From a bacterium (GTDB lineage Bacteria > Vulcanimicrobiota > Xenobia > RGZZ01): DNA of 5,678 bases. This document shows positions 1-5,678 of this stretch, in pieces (the stretch's first letter is position 1; each line of letters starts with the position of its first letter). The position numbers and the translations under genes were made by a program. Location: positions 1 to 5,678 of the forward strand of contig JAJXVI010000189.1 in the NCBI GenBank assembly GCA_021782195.1, given 5' to 3'. The notes under the pieces were generated by a model, which did not search any database, was not told where the DNA came from, and was given only the letters and a program-made list of their open reading frames with translations.

Positions 1-572
1 AGGCAACTCCGGAAAACAAGATGCAACTGATCAAGCAAGAGCAAGCAGAGGGCAAGTTCGTGGCCATGACGGGCGACGGCACGAACGACGCGCCTGCACT
101 GGCGCAGGCCGACGTCGGGGTGGCAATGAACACCGGCACCATGGCAGCGAAGGAGGCCGGCAACATGGTCGACCTCGACAGCAACCCCACAAAGTTGATC
201 GAAATCGTTGAAATCGGAAAGCAACTCCTCATGACACGAGGGGCGCTGACGACCTTCAGCATTTCAAACGACATTGCAAAGTACTTTGCCATCATCCCCG
301 CCATGTTCAGCGTCACCTACCCTGGGCTCAACGCCCTCAACGTCATGAAACTCCATTCCGCGCACAGCGCCATCCTGGCCTCGGTCATCTTCAACGCGCT
401 CGTCATCGTGGCCATGATTCCGCTTGCCCTCAGGGGCGTCACCTATCGGCCCATGGGTGCAGGCCCGTTGCTGCGTCGCAACCTGCTTGTGTACGGCCTC
501 GGCGGGGTGATCGTGCCGTTCCCGGCCATCTTCGCCATCGACCGGATCCTCGGGTGGCTTCATCTTGCATGA
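1..572 (+). CDS. kdpB: KdpB, potassium-transporting P-type ATPase catalytic subunit, C-terminal part (5' truncated)
   Basis: This is the catalytic subunit of the KdpFABC potassium pump in the inner membrane; it hydrolyses ATP to drive K+ uptake through KdpA. The reading frame is already open at base 3 (residues ATPENK precede the first Met at 21), so the gene enters from outside the window; about 189 of roughly 680 residues are present. Visible are the P-type ATPase hinge motif TGDGTNDAP (bases 69-95), the KdpB signature [20 protein letters not shown], and the membrane-helix motif SNDIAKYF (Asp codon 270-272, Lys codon 279-281), matching the charged pair known to be functionally important in E. 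coli KdpB. Three hydrophobic stretches follow, as expected for the last KdpB helices, ending with [11 protein letters not shown] and a TGA at 570-572. The phosphorylation site (DKTGT) lies upstream of the window. The C-terminus looks complete and undamaged. Identification is very secure. Confidence 0.97.
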   Translation, partial: ATPENKMQLIKQEQAEGKFVAMTGDGTNDAPALAQADVGVAMNTGTMAAKEAGNMVDLDSNPTKLIEIVEIGKQLLMTRGALTTFSISNDIAKYFAIIPAMFSVTYPGLNALNVMKLHSAHSAILASVIFNALVIVAMIPLALRGVTYRPMGAGPLLRRNLLVYGLGGVIVPFPAIFAIDRILGWLHLA

Positions 573-748
573 GTACATTCGCAGCAGGGACATGTTCGGG
601 TATTTGGGGGCACAGCGTCGGGAGATCGAAGGCTCGCAGGCACTTGCGCGGGTTTTGTCGAATGGATGCAGATCATGAATGGCGGGCGCCGTGCGGACTG
701 TCACCCACGCATGTTGGACGCTGATGAAGATTGACCAAGGAGACCTGG
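573..748 (+). other. Long kdpB-kdpC intergenic gap, no convincing gene
   Basis: About 176 bases separate the kdpB stop from the kdpC start; in most kdp operons known to me these genes are only a few to a few tens of bases apart. I find no strong terminator hairpin with a T tract and no clear promoter. Two tiny open frames exist: 592-678 (28 residues, ATG but poorly placed Shine-Dalgarno) and 675-734 (19 residues), whose ATG overlaps the TGA of the first. Neither is hydrophobic, so neither resembles KdpF, and I recognise neither. The gap is probably an untranslated spacer or decayed coding sequence within the operon transcript. Confidence 0.5.
737..742 (+). promoter_or_regulatory. Ribosome binding site of kdpC
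   Basis: A perfect AAGGAG lies six bases before the ATG at 749. It decides between this ATG and the TTG at 731 in the same frame, because the TTG lies upstream of the Shine-Dalgarno sequence and has no good one of its own. Confidence 0.85.
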
Positions 749-1339
749 ATGAATCGTGCGATGTGGACTGCGGTCCGGACCTGTCTTGTCCTGACCGTGC
801 TCACCGGCATCCTCTACCCGCTGGCGGTGTGGGGCGCCGGAAGGCTGTTCTTCGCATCGCAAGCCGAAGGAAGCCTGGTGGTCCGCAACGGTCGCGTAAT
901 CGGGTCCCGGCTTCTCGCGCAAGCGTTCCACAATCCTCGCTACTTCCACCCGCGCCCGTCCGCGACGGATTATGATGGCACACGATCCGGCGCAACCAAT
1001 CTCTCCCCTACTTCCAACCGACTTGTTCACGGTGACCCGGCAAGTCACTTTCTGGGAGTGGAACAACTGGCCGAACAGGTGCGCAGGGAAAACAACCTGC
1101 CTCCGAACGCACCGGTTCCAGTTGATGCCGTGACACGATCAGCCAGTGGCCTTGATCCGGCCATCTCGATCGCCTACGCCAATCTGCAGGCACGCCGCAT
1201 TGCCCGAGCACGTGGTATCGGCGTCGCGATTGTCCGGGAATGCATTGCAAAGGCCACCACGGGAAGATTTCTCGGAATTTTCGGTGAGCCTTGCGTAAAT
1301 GTATTGAAGGCTAATCTACTGCTTGACAACACAAGGTGA
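749..1339 (+). CDS. kdpC: KdpC, potassium-transporting ATPase subunit C
   Basis: KdpC is the small single-span membrane subunit of KdpFABC; it binds the KdpA/KdpB complex and supports high-affinity ATP use. The protein is 196 residues, close to the usual ~190. An N-terminal membrane anchor covers roughly residues 6-28 (the ILYPLAVWGAGRLFF region), followed by a soluble domain. Family motifs are intact: GSLV near residue 40, YFHPRPSAT at about 64-72, SGATNL, VTRSASGLDPAIS near the middle of the C-terminal half, and FGEPCVNVLKANLLLD at the end. The ATG at 749 was chosen because of the AAGGAG six bases upstream; a TTG at 731 would add only six residues. The stop TGA (1337-1339) is fused to the start region of the next gene, implying one transcript and translational coupling. 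It follows kdpB in the normal order but after an unusually long gap. Confidence 0.97.
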   Translation: MNRAMWTAVRTCLVLTVLTGILYPLAVWGAGRLFFASQAEGSLVVRNGRVIGSRLLAQAFHNPRYFHPRPSATDYDGTRSGATNLSPTSNRLVHGDPASHFLGVEQLAEQVRRENNLPPNAPVPVDAVTRSASGLDPAISIAYANLQARRIARARGIGVAIVRECIAKATTGRFLGIFGEPCVNVLKANLLLDNTR

Positions 1340-1350
1340 GTGTACCCGTG
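1334..1350 (+). promoter_or_regulatory. kdpC stop / KdpD-like gene start junction with Shine-Dalgarno AGGTGA
   Basis: The kdpC stop overlaps a GTG at 1336 (GTGA, four-base overlap), and a second in-frame GTG lies at 1348. AGGTGA at 1334-1339 is complementary to the 16S rRNA tail and sits eight bases before the GTG at 1348, whereas it overlaps the GTG at 1336 and cannot serve it. I therefore favour 1348; starting at 1336 would add only four residues (MSVP). Either way translation is likely coupled to kdpC. Confidence 0.6.
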
Positions 1351-3609
1351 ACCGAAGAGACAAGACCTGATCCGGAAGCCCTGCTGCGCCGGCTACAAGA
1401 GGAAGAAAGAAAGGCGCGACGTGGTCGCCTCAAGGTTTTCCTGGGGTACGCCTCGCGCGTTGGAAAGACCCGCCGCATGATCGAGGAGATGCAGCGGCGT
1501 CAGGAAAGAGGTCAGGACGTCGTGATCGGCTGGGTCCAACGTTTCGACAGTGCGGAAGCGTCGGTCCCTTCGGGAGCGTTCCCACGCGACGTCTCATCAC
1601 TTCTCGCGGGCCTGGAGATGGTTCCCCCGATCGAAGTCGACGGGCGACAGGAAATGAACCTCGAGGCCATCCTCGCCCGCAAGCCATCGGTCTGCATGGT
1701 AGACGGACTTGCCCACGCCAACCCGGCCTCCCTGAAGAACGCTCACCGGTGGCAGGACGTGGATGAATTGCTCGACCACGGAATCTCAGTGGTCACCGGA
1801 ATCAACGTGCAGTACCTCGAGGGCCTGCAGGAACGCATCGTCGCACTGCTCCACGAGGGCAAGCGCGAGACCGTGCCCGAACAGTTCATCCGTGAAGCCG
1901 ATGAGGTCGTGCTTGTCGACGTATCGCCACAGGAAGTCAACGAAAGAATGCGCGAGTCGCCCGACGCCAACCGTGCCCGATGGCTCGCACCTCGCACCCT
2001 CTGGACACTCCGAGAGCTTGCTCTCCTCTACACTGCGGACAACGTCGATGCCTCCCTGCAAGCTTATCGCGAAGAACATCACATCCAGACCGTCTGGCAG
2101 GCAAATGAACGCCTGATGGTGGTCCTGACTCCCCACGCGGACGGCGTCGACGTGGTCGAACGGGCCCGCCGCAACGCAGAGCGTCTTCACGGGCAGCTCG
2201 TCGTGGTCTACGTCACTCCGGACGGTGAATGGAGCAATGTCACGCTTGATCAGCGCACCGCCGTACAACAGGCACTCGCGCTGGCCCGCACGTACCAGGC
2301 AAACGTCGACGTGCTGGTAGACGTCGACACGGCCGCCGCCGTGCTCCGTCACGCGCAGGTGCACAACGTCACCCAGATCTTCGTGGGTCATAGCCGTCGG
2401 CGGTTGTTGCCACGGCTGCTGTTTCATACCACGGTCGGTCGCATCATCAACGGCGCCGAAGGGATTGACGTACACGTGACCGCAGACCCACGACAGCGCG
2501 TCGTCGCGCGGCCGACCCCCTCGGTCCCGGAAGACACCGCGCCCGAAAGCAATCCGGTAAACACAAAGCCTCCGGGCCGTGGCCATCTGAAGGTCTTTCT
2601 CGGCTACGCAGCCGGCGTTGGCAAGACCTGTGAGATGCTGGATCAGGGCCACGAGCTCAAATCGCGCGGGATCGACGCCGTCATCGGGTACTTCGAACCC
2701 CACGGGCGCGTCGAAACGATGGCGCGTGTCGAGGGGCTGGAGATCGTGGAGCGTCGCAAGGTCGTCTACCGCAATCATGAGTTCGAGGAGATGGACCTCG
2801 ACGCGGTTCTCGCACGACGTCCGGCCGTCTGCCTCGTTGACGAGCTCGCTCACACAAACGTCCCGGGCAGTCAGCATGAAAAGCGATGGCAGGACGTGGA
2901 AGCAATCCTGGATGCCGGCATCGACGTGTTGACAACCGTCAACATTCAACATCTGGAGAGCCTCAACGACTACGTCAAACGCATCGCACGGGTGCAGGTG
3001 CGAGAGACGGTGCCTGACTACATCGTCAACGAAGCCGATGAAATCGTGATCATCGACCTCGCGACGCGCGCACTCCTCAATCGCCTCGACCGCGGCGTGA
3101 TCTACCCTCCCGAGAAGGCATCGCGCGCCCGCGAGCATTTCTTTCGCGAAGGCAATCTGGCGGCACTGCGAGAACTCACGCTGCGCCAGGGAGCCGACGT
3201 GTGCGAGAACGACACGCCACACGAGGAACTGCCCGGCAACGAGCGTCTGATGGTGTGCATCACGGAAAACGCTTCCGCCGGCGCGCTGATTCGGCGATGC
3301 AAACGCGTTGCTGACCGGCTGCACGCGCCGGCACACGCCGTACACGTGGTGCGCAAGGCGTCGGCCGTCTCGACGGTCGCCGAGAAGCACCTGGAGCTGG
3401 CACGGCTGCTGGGCATGACCGTCGACGTGATAGAAGGCAGCAACATTCCGCACACGATTGTTCACCACGCTCGCAAGGTGGGAGTGACCCAGATGCTTCT
3501 TGGACGCAGCCCGCAGACCGGCTGGCGAGACATCCTGTATGGCAGTTTTATCGAGCAGGTTTTGCGACTCGCGCGTGACATGGACATCCACGTCGTCGCC
3601 CACCGCTGA
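1348..3609 (+). CDS. kdpD: Kinase-less KdpD N-terminal sensor protein with two tandem KdpD-Usp units
   Basis: A soluble protein of 753 residues with no membrane helix and no kinase domain. Its layout is KdpD ATP-binding domain (about 28-250), Usp-like domain (254-380), a Pro-rich linker (381-411), second KdpD domain (412-625) and second Usp domain (631-753). The start RPDPEALLRRL resembles the E. coli KdpD N-terminus. Unit 2 is canonical: Walker A GYAAGVGKT (419-427), FEPHGR, Walker B VDELAH (Asp498, Glu499), TTVNIQHLESLND, VRETVPD, FFREGNLAALREL. Unit 1 is divergent: GYASRVGKT (33-41), no HGR, VDGLAH (Asp119, Gly120), NVQYLEGL and a shortened FF-x-GNL region. In E. coli this half of KdpD binds ATP, senses conditions through its Usp domain and helps stabilise KdpE on DNA; short N-terminal-only KdpD proteins are known from cyanobacteria. 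It lies in the kdp operon just after kdpC. I infer a regulatory partner acting in trans, perhaps on the kinase encoded convergently. The family is certain; the mode of action is inference. Confidence 0.92.
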   Translation: MTEETRPDPEALLRRLQEEERKARRGRLKVFLGYASRVGKTRRMIEEMQRRQERGQDVVIGWVQRFDSAEASVPSGAFPRDVSSLLAGLEMVPPIEVDGRQEMNLEAILARKPSVCMVDGLAHANPASLKNAHRWQDVDELLDHGISVVTGINVQYLEGLQERIVALLHEGKRETVPEQFIREADEVVLVDVSPQEVNERMRESPDANRARWLAPRTLWTLRELALLYTADNVDASLQAYREEHHIQTVWQANERLMVVLTPHADGVDVVERARRNAERLHGQLVVVYVTPDGEWSNVTLDQRTAVQQALALARTYQANVDVLVDVDTAAAVLRHAQVHNVTQIFVGHSRRRLLPRLLFHTTVGRIINGAEGIDVHVTADPRQRVVARPTPSVPEDTAPESNPVNTKPPGRGHLKVFLGYAAGVGKTCEMLDQGHELKSRGIDAVIGYFEPHGRVETMARVEGLEIVERRKVVYRNHEFEEMDLDAVLARRPAVCLVDELAHTNVPGSQHEKRWQDVEAILDAGIDVLTTVNIQHLESLNDYVKRIARVQVRETVPDYIVNEADEIVIIDLATRALLNRLDRGVIYPPEKASRAREHFFREGNLAALRELTLRQGADVCENDTPHEELPGNERLMVCITENASAGALIRRCKRVADRLHAPAHAVHVVRKASAVSTVAEKHLELARLLGMTVDVIEGSNIPHTIVHHARKVGVTQMLLGRSPQTGWRDILYGSFIEQVLRLARDMDIHVVAHR

Positions 3610-3619
3610 CGGTCAACGC

Positions 3620-3634
3620 GTTCCGCTGCGGAAC
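3620..3634. terminator. Small hairpin between convergent genes, possible weak bidirectional terminator
   Basis: GTTCCG-CTG-CGGAAC forms a perfect six-base-pair stem with a three-base loop, 10 bases after the + strand stop and about 42 bases after the - strand stop. No T tract follows on either strand, so it is not a classical intrinsic terminator. A second weak inverted repeat (GCGACG 3666-3671 with CGTCGC 3683-3688) spans the kinase stop codon. The 67-base convergent intergenic region holds nothing else that I can see. Confidence 0.3.
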
Positions 3635-3676
3635 CTCACCAGCTCTGTGGAATACGCCTGACCGCGCGACGGGATA

Positions 3677-5392
3677 TTACCGCGTCGCAGCCGGAGTGGA
3701 AATGCCGTCGACGGCGGGCGCCGGTGCAACTGGCATTTCAATACGAACCACAAAGCTTGCACCACCCCAGTCGTTGCGCCCAACCTCAATGGTTCCGCCG
3801 TGCGCCTCGACGATCGACCGACAGATTGCAAGCCCGAGACCGGTGCCTCTGGCCGCAGTGCGGACTGCTGCGTCCCCTCGATAGAACTTGCGGAACACGC
3901 GGTCAATCTCATCGGCGGTAATGCCCGGGCCTCTGTCGTCTACCCGGATCACAACCACGTTCGGCGCACCCGCCGACTGCTCGACAGAGAGTGCCACCGG
4001 AGATCCCGAGGGCGAATACGTCAGCGCGTTTTCCAGAAGATGCCGAACCACCTGGGCCATCTGCAGCGGATCCACATAGATGAAAGGCTCCCCTTCACGA
4101 CCATCGAACACGATGCGCGGGAGCTCTCGCGTCGGCAGTTGTCGGCGCGCAACCGAGACGATCTCTCGCACCTCGATCCAGTCGCGCTGAGGCGTCCAGT
4201 GCCCAGACTCCAACTGGGCAAGACTCAGCAGATTATCGATGTTCTCGGTCAGGCGTGCCAGATCTTCGGCCATTATCTCCAGCCCCTCGCTCATCAGTTC
4301 GACGTTCCACTGTACGTCGTCCCCACGAAGGCTGCTCAAGGTGGCTGTCAATGAGGCCAGCGGGGTCTTGAGGTTGTGTGACAGCGACTCGAAAAGCACG
4401 GTTCGCAGACGCTCCGTCTCCTGCTGGCGCGCCGCATTGCGTGTCTCCTCAAGAAGACGATCTCGCTCGAGACACGCTGCAGCCTGATTCGCAAAAGCAA
4501 CCATCAATCGCTCTTCAGCAACGTCGGGCGACTCCAGGTCGGTCGGGAGGGCCACATACAGCAGACCGTACGACTGATCGCCCTGCGTCAGTGGAAGAAA
4601 CATGTCCCGCCGCAACGGCGCCTCGCCGAGAACCTGTTCGTACGACACACAGAAAGGCCAGAGCGCCACCTCCCCTCGTTCCGACGGTGGTGTGGAAAGA
4701 CCGACGGCCTTGACGTGATCGGTCACCCAACCCGCAAGGCGAGAAGCCTGGTCGGTCTGCAGCCCGGAAACGTCGCCGATGGACGCCAGTACCTCCACCC
4801 CTCCGCGGACGACGCCAGTCGTCCCGTCCTGCCCGCCAGGTGCGGCGGAGCGAGCAAGCGCGTCGGTCGAGGGGACGTCCGCGCGGCGATCGGTGCGGGC
4901 GACAGCACAACCCACCGCACGCGTCCCCTGCATGATCGGCTCGAGCACGGCAGGGAGCGCATCCTGGATGGCGGCAAATCGTCCCACCGCCATGCTTGAC
5001 GCGTACAGCGCACCGATCTCGCGCGAGCGGGCCACCGCCTCTTCCTCGCGAGCCCGCACCCGGCCGGTCATTCCCCCGATCAGCAGGGCGATCACGAGGA
5101 AGACCAACAGAAGAATCCAGTCCGCCGGATCACTGACGACAAAGGTGAAGTAAGGCGGCAAGAAAAAGAAATTCCAGGCCAGAAACGACGTGACTGCAGC
5201 AACGAGCGCGGCCCGGGTCCCTTCCGACGCGGCAGCCCAGGCCACCACGAGCAGGAACACCAGACCGACGTGCGCCTTGTCGAGTTCCAGGACATGGCGA
5301 CCCAGCCACAAACCCGCAGTGGCCACGGTCACCCCCCCGACGGCGCGCATCACGCCGCGCGCGCCACCTGCGGCCACCATGTGCGTCCTCAT
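3677..5392 (-). CDS. KdpD-type membrane sensor histidine kinase (DUF4118-GAF-HisKA-HATPase_c)
   Basis: A 571-residue inner-membrane sensor kinase with the layout of the C-terminal half of KdpD. Four hydrophobic helices at about 14-31, 42-55, 61-77 and 91-108 form a DUF4118-type domain, including NFFFLPPYFTFVVSD, which matches the NLFFxxPxxTxxVSD-like region of KdpD. An Arg-rich segment (RVRAREEE) follows, then a GAF domain (about 125-310), a coiled linker, the HisKA H-box SHNLKTPL with phospho-acceptor His339, N-box HLLENA (Asn455), G1 DDRGPG (485-490), VFRKFYRG and G2 RGTGLGLAIC (515-524). The H-box has Asn where KdpD has Asp. The ATP-binding/Usp half of KdpD is absent and is encoded separately on the opposite strand, ending 67 bases away. 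The ATG at 5392 was chosen because third-position G+C is about 82% over the 44 codons after it but about 57% (hand count) over the 44 codons before it. ATG 5380 (with GAGGA upstream) and TTG 5524 are alternatives. No response regulator gene adjoins its 3' end. Confidence 0.93.
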   Translation of the reverse strand: MRTHMVAAGGARGVMRAVGGVTVATAGLWLGRHVLELDKAHVGLVFLLVVAWAAASEGTRAALVAAVTSFLAWNFFFLPPYFTFVVSDPADWILLLVFLVIALLIGGMTGRVRAREEEAVARSREIGALYASSMAVGRFAAIQDALPAVLEPIMQGTRAVGCAVARTDRRADVPSTDALARSAAPGGQDGTTGVVRGGVEVLASIGDVSGLQTDQASRLAGWVTDHVKAVGLSTPPSERGEVALWPFCVSYEQVLGEAPLRRDMFLPLTQGDQSYGLLYVALPTDLESPDVAEERLMVAFANQAAACLERDRLLEETRNAARQQETERLRTVLFESLSHNLKTPLASLTATLSSLRGDDVQWNVELMSEGLEIMAEDLARLTENIDNLLSLAQLESGHWTPQRDWIEVREIVSVARRQLPTRELPRIVFDGREGEPFIYVDPLQMAQVVRHLLENALTYSPSGSPVALSVEQSAGAPNVVVIRVDDRGPGITADEIDRVFRKFYRGDAAVRTAARGTGLGLAICRSIVEAHGGTIEVGRNDWGGASFVVRIEMPVAPAPAVDGISTPAATR

Positions 5393-5603
5393 GGGAACAC
5401 GACCTTTTCCCCAACCTGCGCCACACGTCGAGAGTTCCACAACCCGTGACCGCGCCGAGCATTTCTCGCAAACCCTGTCACAGCGCACCGATACACAGCG
5501 CGAGGAATTTCGCCGTCGGCGCAAACCACCCTCCTCGGGCCTTCAGCGCTCCCCCCTGCAACGCGGCAGATCGAACATACGTTTCGCAACTGTCGGGGGG
5601 GGC
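5393..5603 (-). other. Upstream region of the kinase gene, probably non-coding
   Basis: About 210 bases lie between the kinase ATG and the possible end of an upstream gene. A weak Shine-Dalgarno AAAAGG (complement of 5403-5408) lies ten bases before the ATG. AGGAGG (complement of 5530-5535) lies five bases before a TTG at 5522-5524 that is in frame with the kinase. A different frame (TTG 5589 to stop 5389) ends overlapping the kinase ATG, but its Arg/Cys-rich translation does not look like a protein. I see no convincing -35/-10 pair and no T-rich KdpE-like operator. A run of eight G (5595-5602) lies at the edge. Confidence 0.4.
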
Positions 5604-5678
5604 TTACTGCGGTCTTCTGTTAACAATCCGGTTCTTCCCATCGGTGCGCCTGAGTGCGATAATCAGCAGGAAGAATTC
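5604..5678 (-). CDS. Possible C-terminal end of an unidentified minus-strand gene (partial)
   Basis: From the window edge, one minus-strand frame is open for 24 codons and then stops with TAA (complement of 5604-5606). Its residues begin EFFLLIIALRR and end in a basic tail, as might be seen at the end of a membrane protein. Another minus-strand frame is open for 18 codons over the same bases, so this could equally be chance or belong to that frame. Neither resembles the C-terminus of a KdpE response regulator. The stretch is too short to identify. Confidence 0.2.
   Translation of the reverse strand, partial: EFFLLIIALRRTDGKNRIVNRRPQ

Noticed and set aside
264..704. Minus-strand 146-codon open frame opposite kdpB and across the kdpB-kdpC gap
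   Set aside because: Composition is His/Asp/Arg-rich with no known motif, and it is antisense to well-conserved kdpB codons.
731..748. TTG at 731 as the kdpC start
   Set aside because: The AAGGAG at 737-742 lies downstream of it and correctly spaced for ATG 749.
2480..2585. Possible missed gene boundary between the two KdpD-Usp units
   Set aside because: The frame is continuous, with no stop. The linker is an ordinary Pro/Thr-rich segment without an internal ATG and Shine-Dalgarno pair, so a single fused protein is the simplest reading.
1786..3603. A 605-codon open frame on the minus strand opposite the tandem KdpD-Usp gene
   Set aside because: It mirrors the codon bias of the + strand gene. 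Its translation is rich in His, Val and Asp with no recognisable domain, while the + strand gene has clear KdpD and Usp motifs throughout.
3800..4354. Plus-strand 184-codon open frame opposite the kinase
   Set aside because: It is a shadow of the HisKA/HATPase_c coding strand, Arg-rich with no motif and no good ribosome binding site.
5673..5678. GAATTC at the very end of the window
   Set aside because: It may reflect a cloned restriction-fragment end, but a six-base site can occur by chance, and it says nothing about biology.
1..5678. CRISPR arrays, tRNA or rRNA genes, insertion sequences
   Set aside because: No repeated spacer-repeat pattern, cloverleaf, rRNA signature, transposase motif or flanking inverted repeats were seen by eye.

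Overview
The window is a high-GC bacterial chromosome segment (every gene has strongly G/C-biased third codon positions). It carries the 3' part of a kdp high-affinity potassium uptake operon and its sensor genes. The protein sequences look proteobacterial, probably betaproteobacterial, but that is an impression from memory and was not tested by a search.

Layout: (1) 1-572, + strand: the C-terminal ~189 residues of KdpB, the P-type ATPase subunit, cut by the window edge. (2) 573-748: an unusually long kdpB-kdpC gap with no convincing gene. (3) 749-1339, +: complete kdpC. (4) 1348-3609, +: a soluble 753-residue protein made of two tandem copies of the KdpD N-terminal half (KdpD ATP-binding domain + Usp domain, twice). 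It starts at the kdpC stop codon and has no membrane or kinase part. (5) 3610-3676: a short convergent intergenic region with a small hairpin. (6) 3677-5392, - strand: a histidine kinase with the layout of the KdpD C-terminal half (four membrane helices of DUF4118 type, GAF, HisKA, HATPase_c). (7) 5393-5678: mostly non-coding upstream DNA, perhaps with the last codons of another minus-strand gene at the window edge.

How the parts fit: KdpB and KdpC belong to the KdpFABC potassium pump. In Escherichia coli one protein, KdpD, joins an N-terminal ATP-binding/Usp sensory half to a membrane-anchored kinase half and signals to KdpE. Here the two halves are separate genes on opposite strands, facing each other, and the sensory half is duplicated. 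The first copy has changed Walker A and Walker B residues while the second copy is canonical. The kinase has Asn instead of the usual acidic residue next to its phospho-acceptor His. No kdpE response regulator is visible. The most interesting hypothesis is a two-protein KdpD system in which a soluble double-sensor protein, co-expressed with the pump, acts in trans on a separate membrane kinase.
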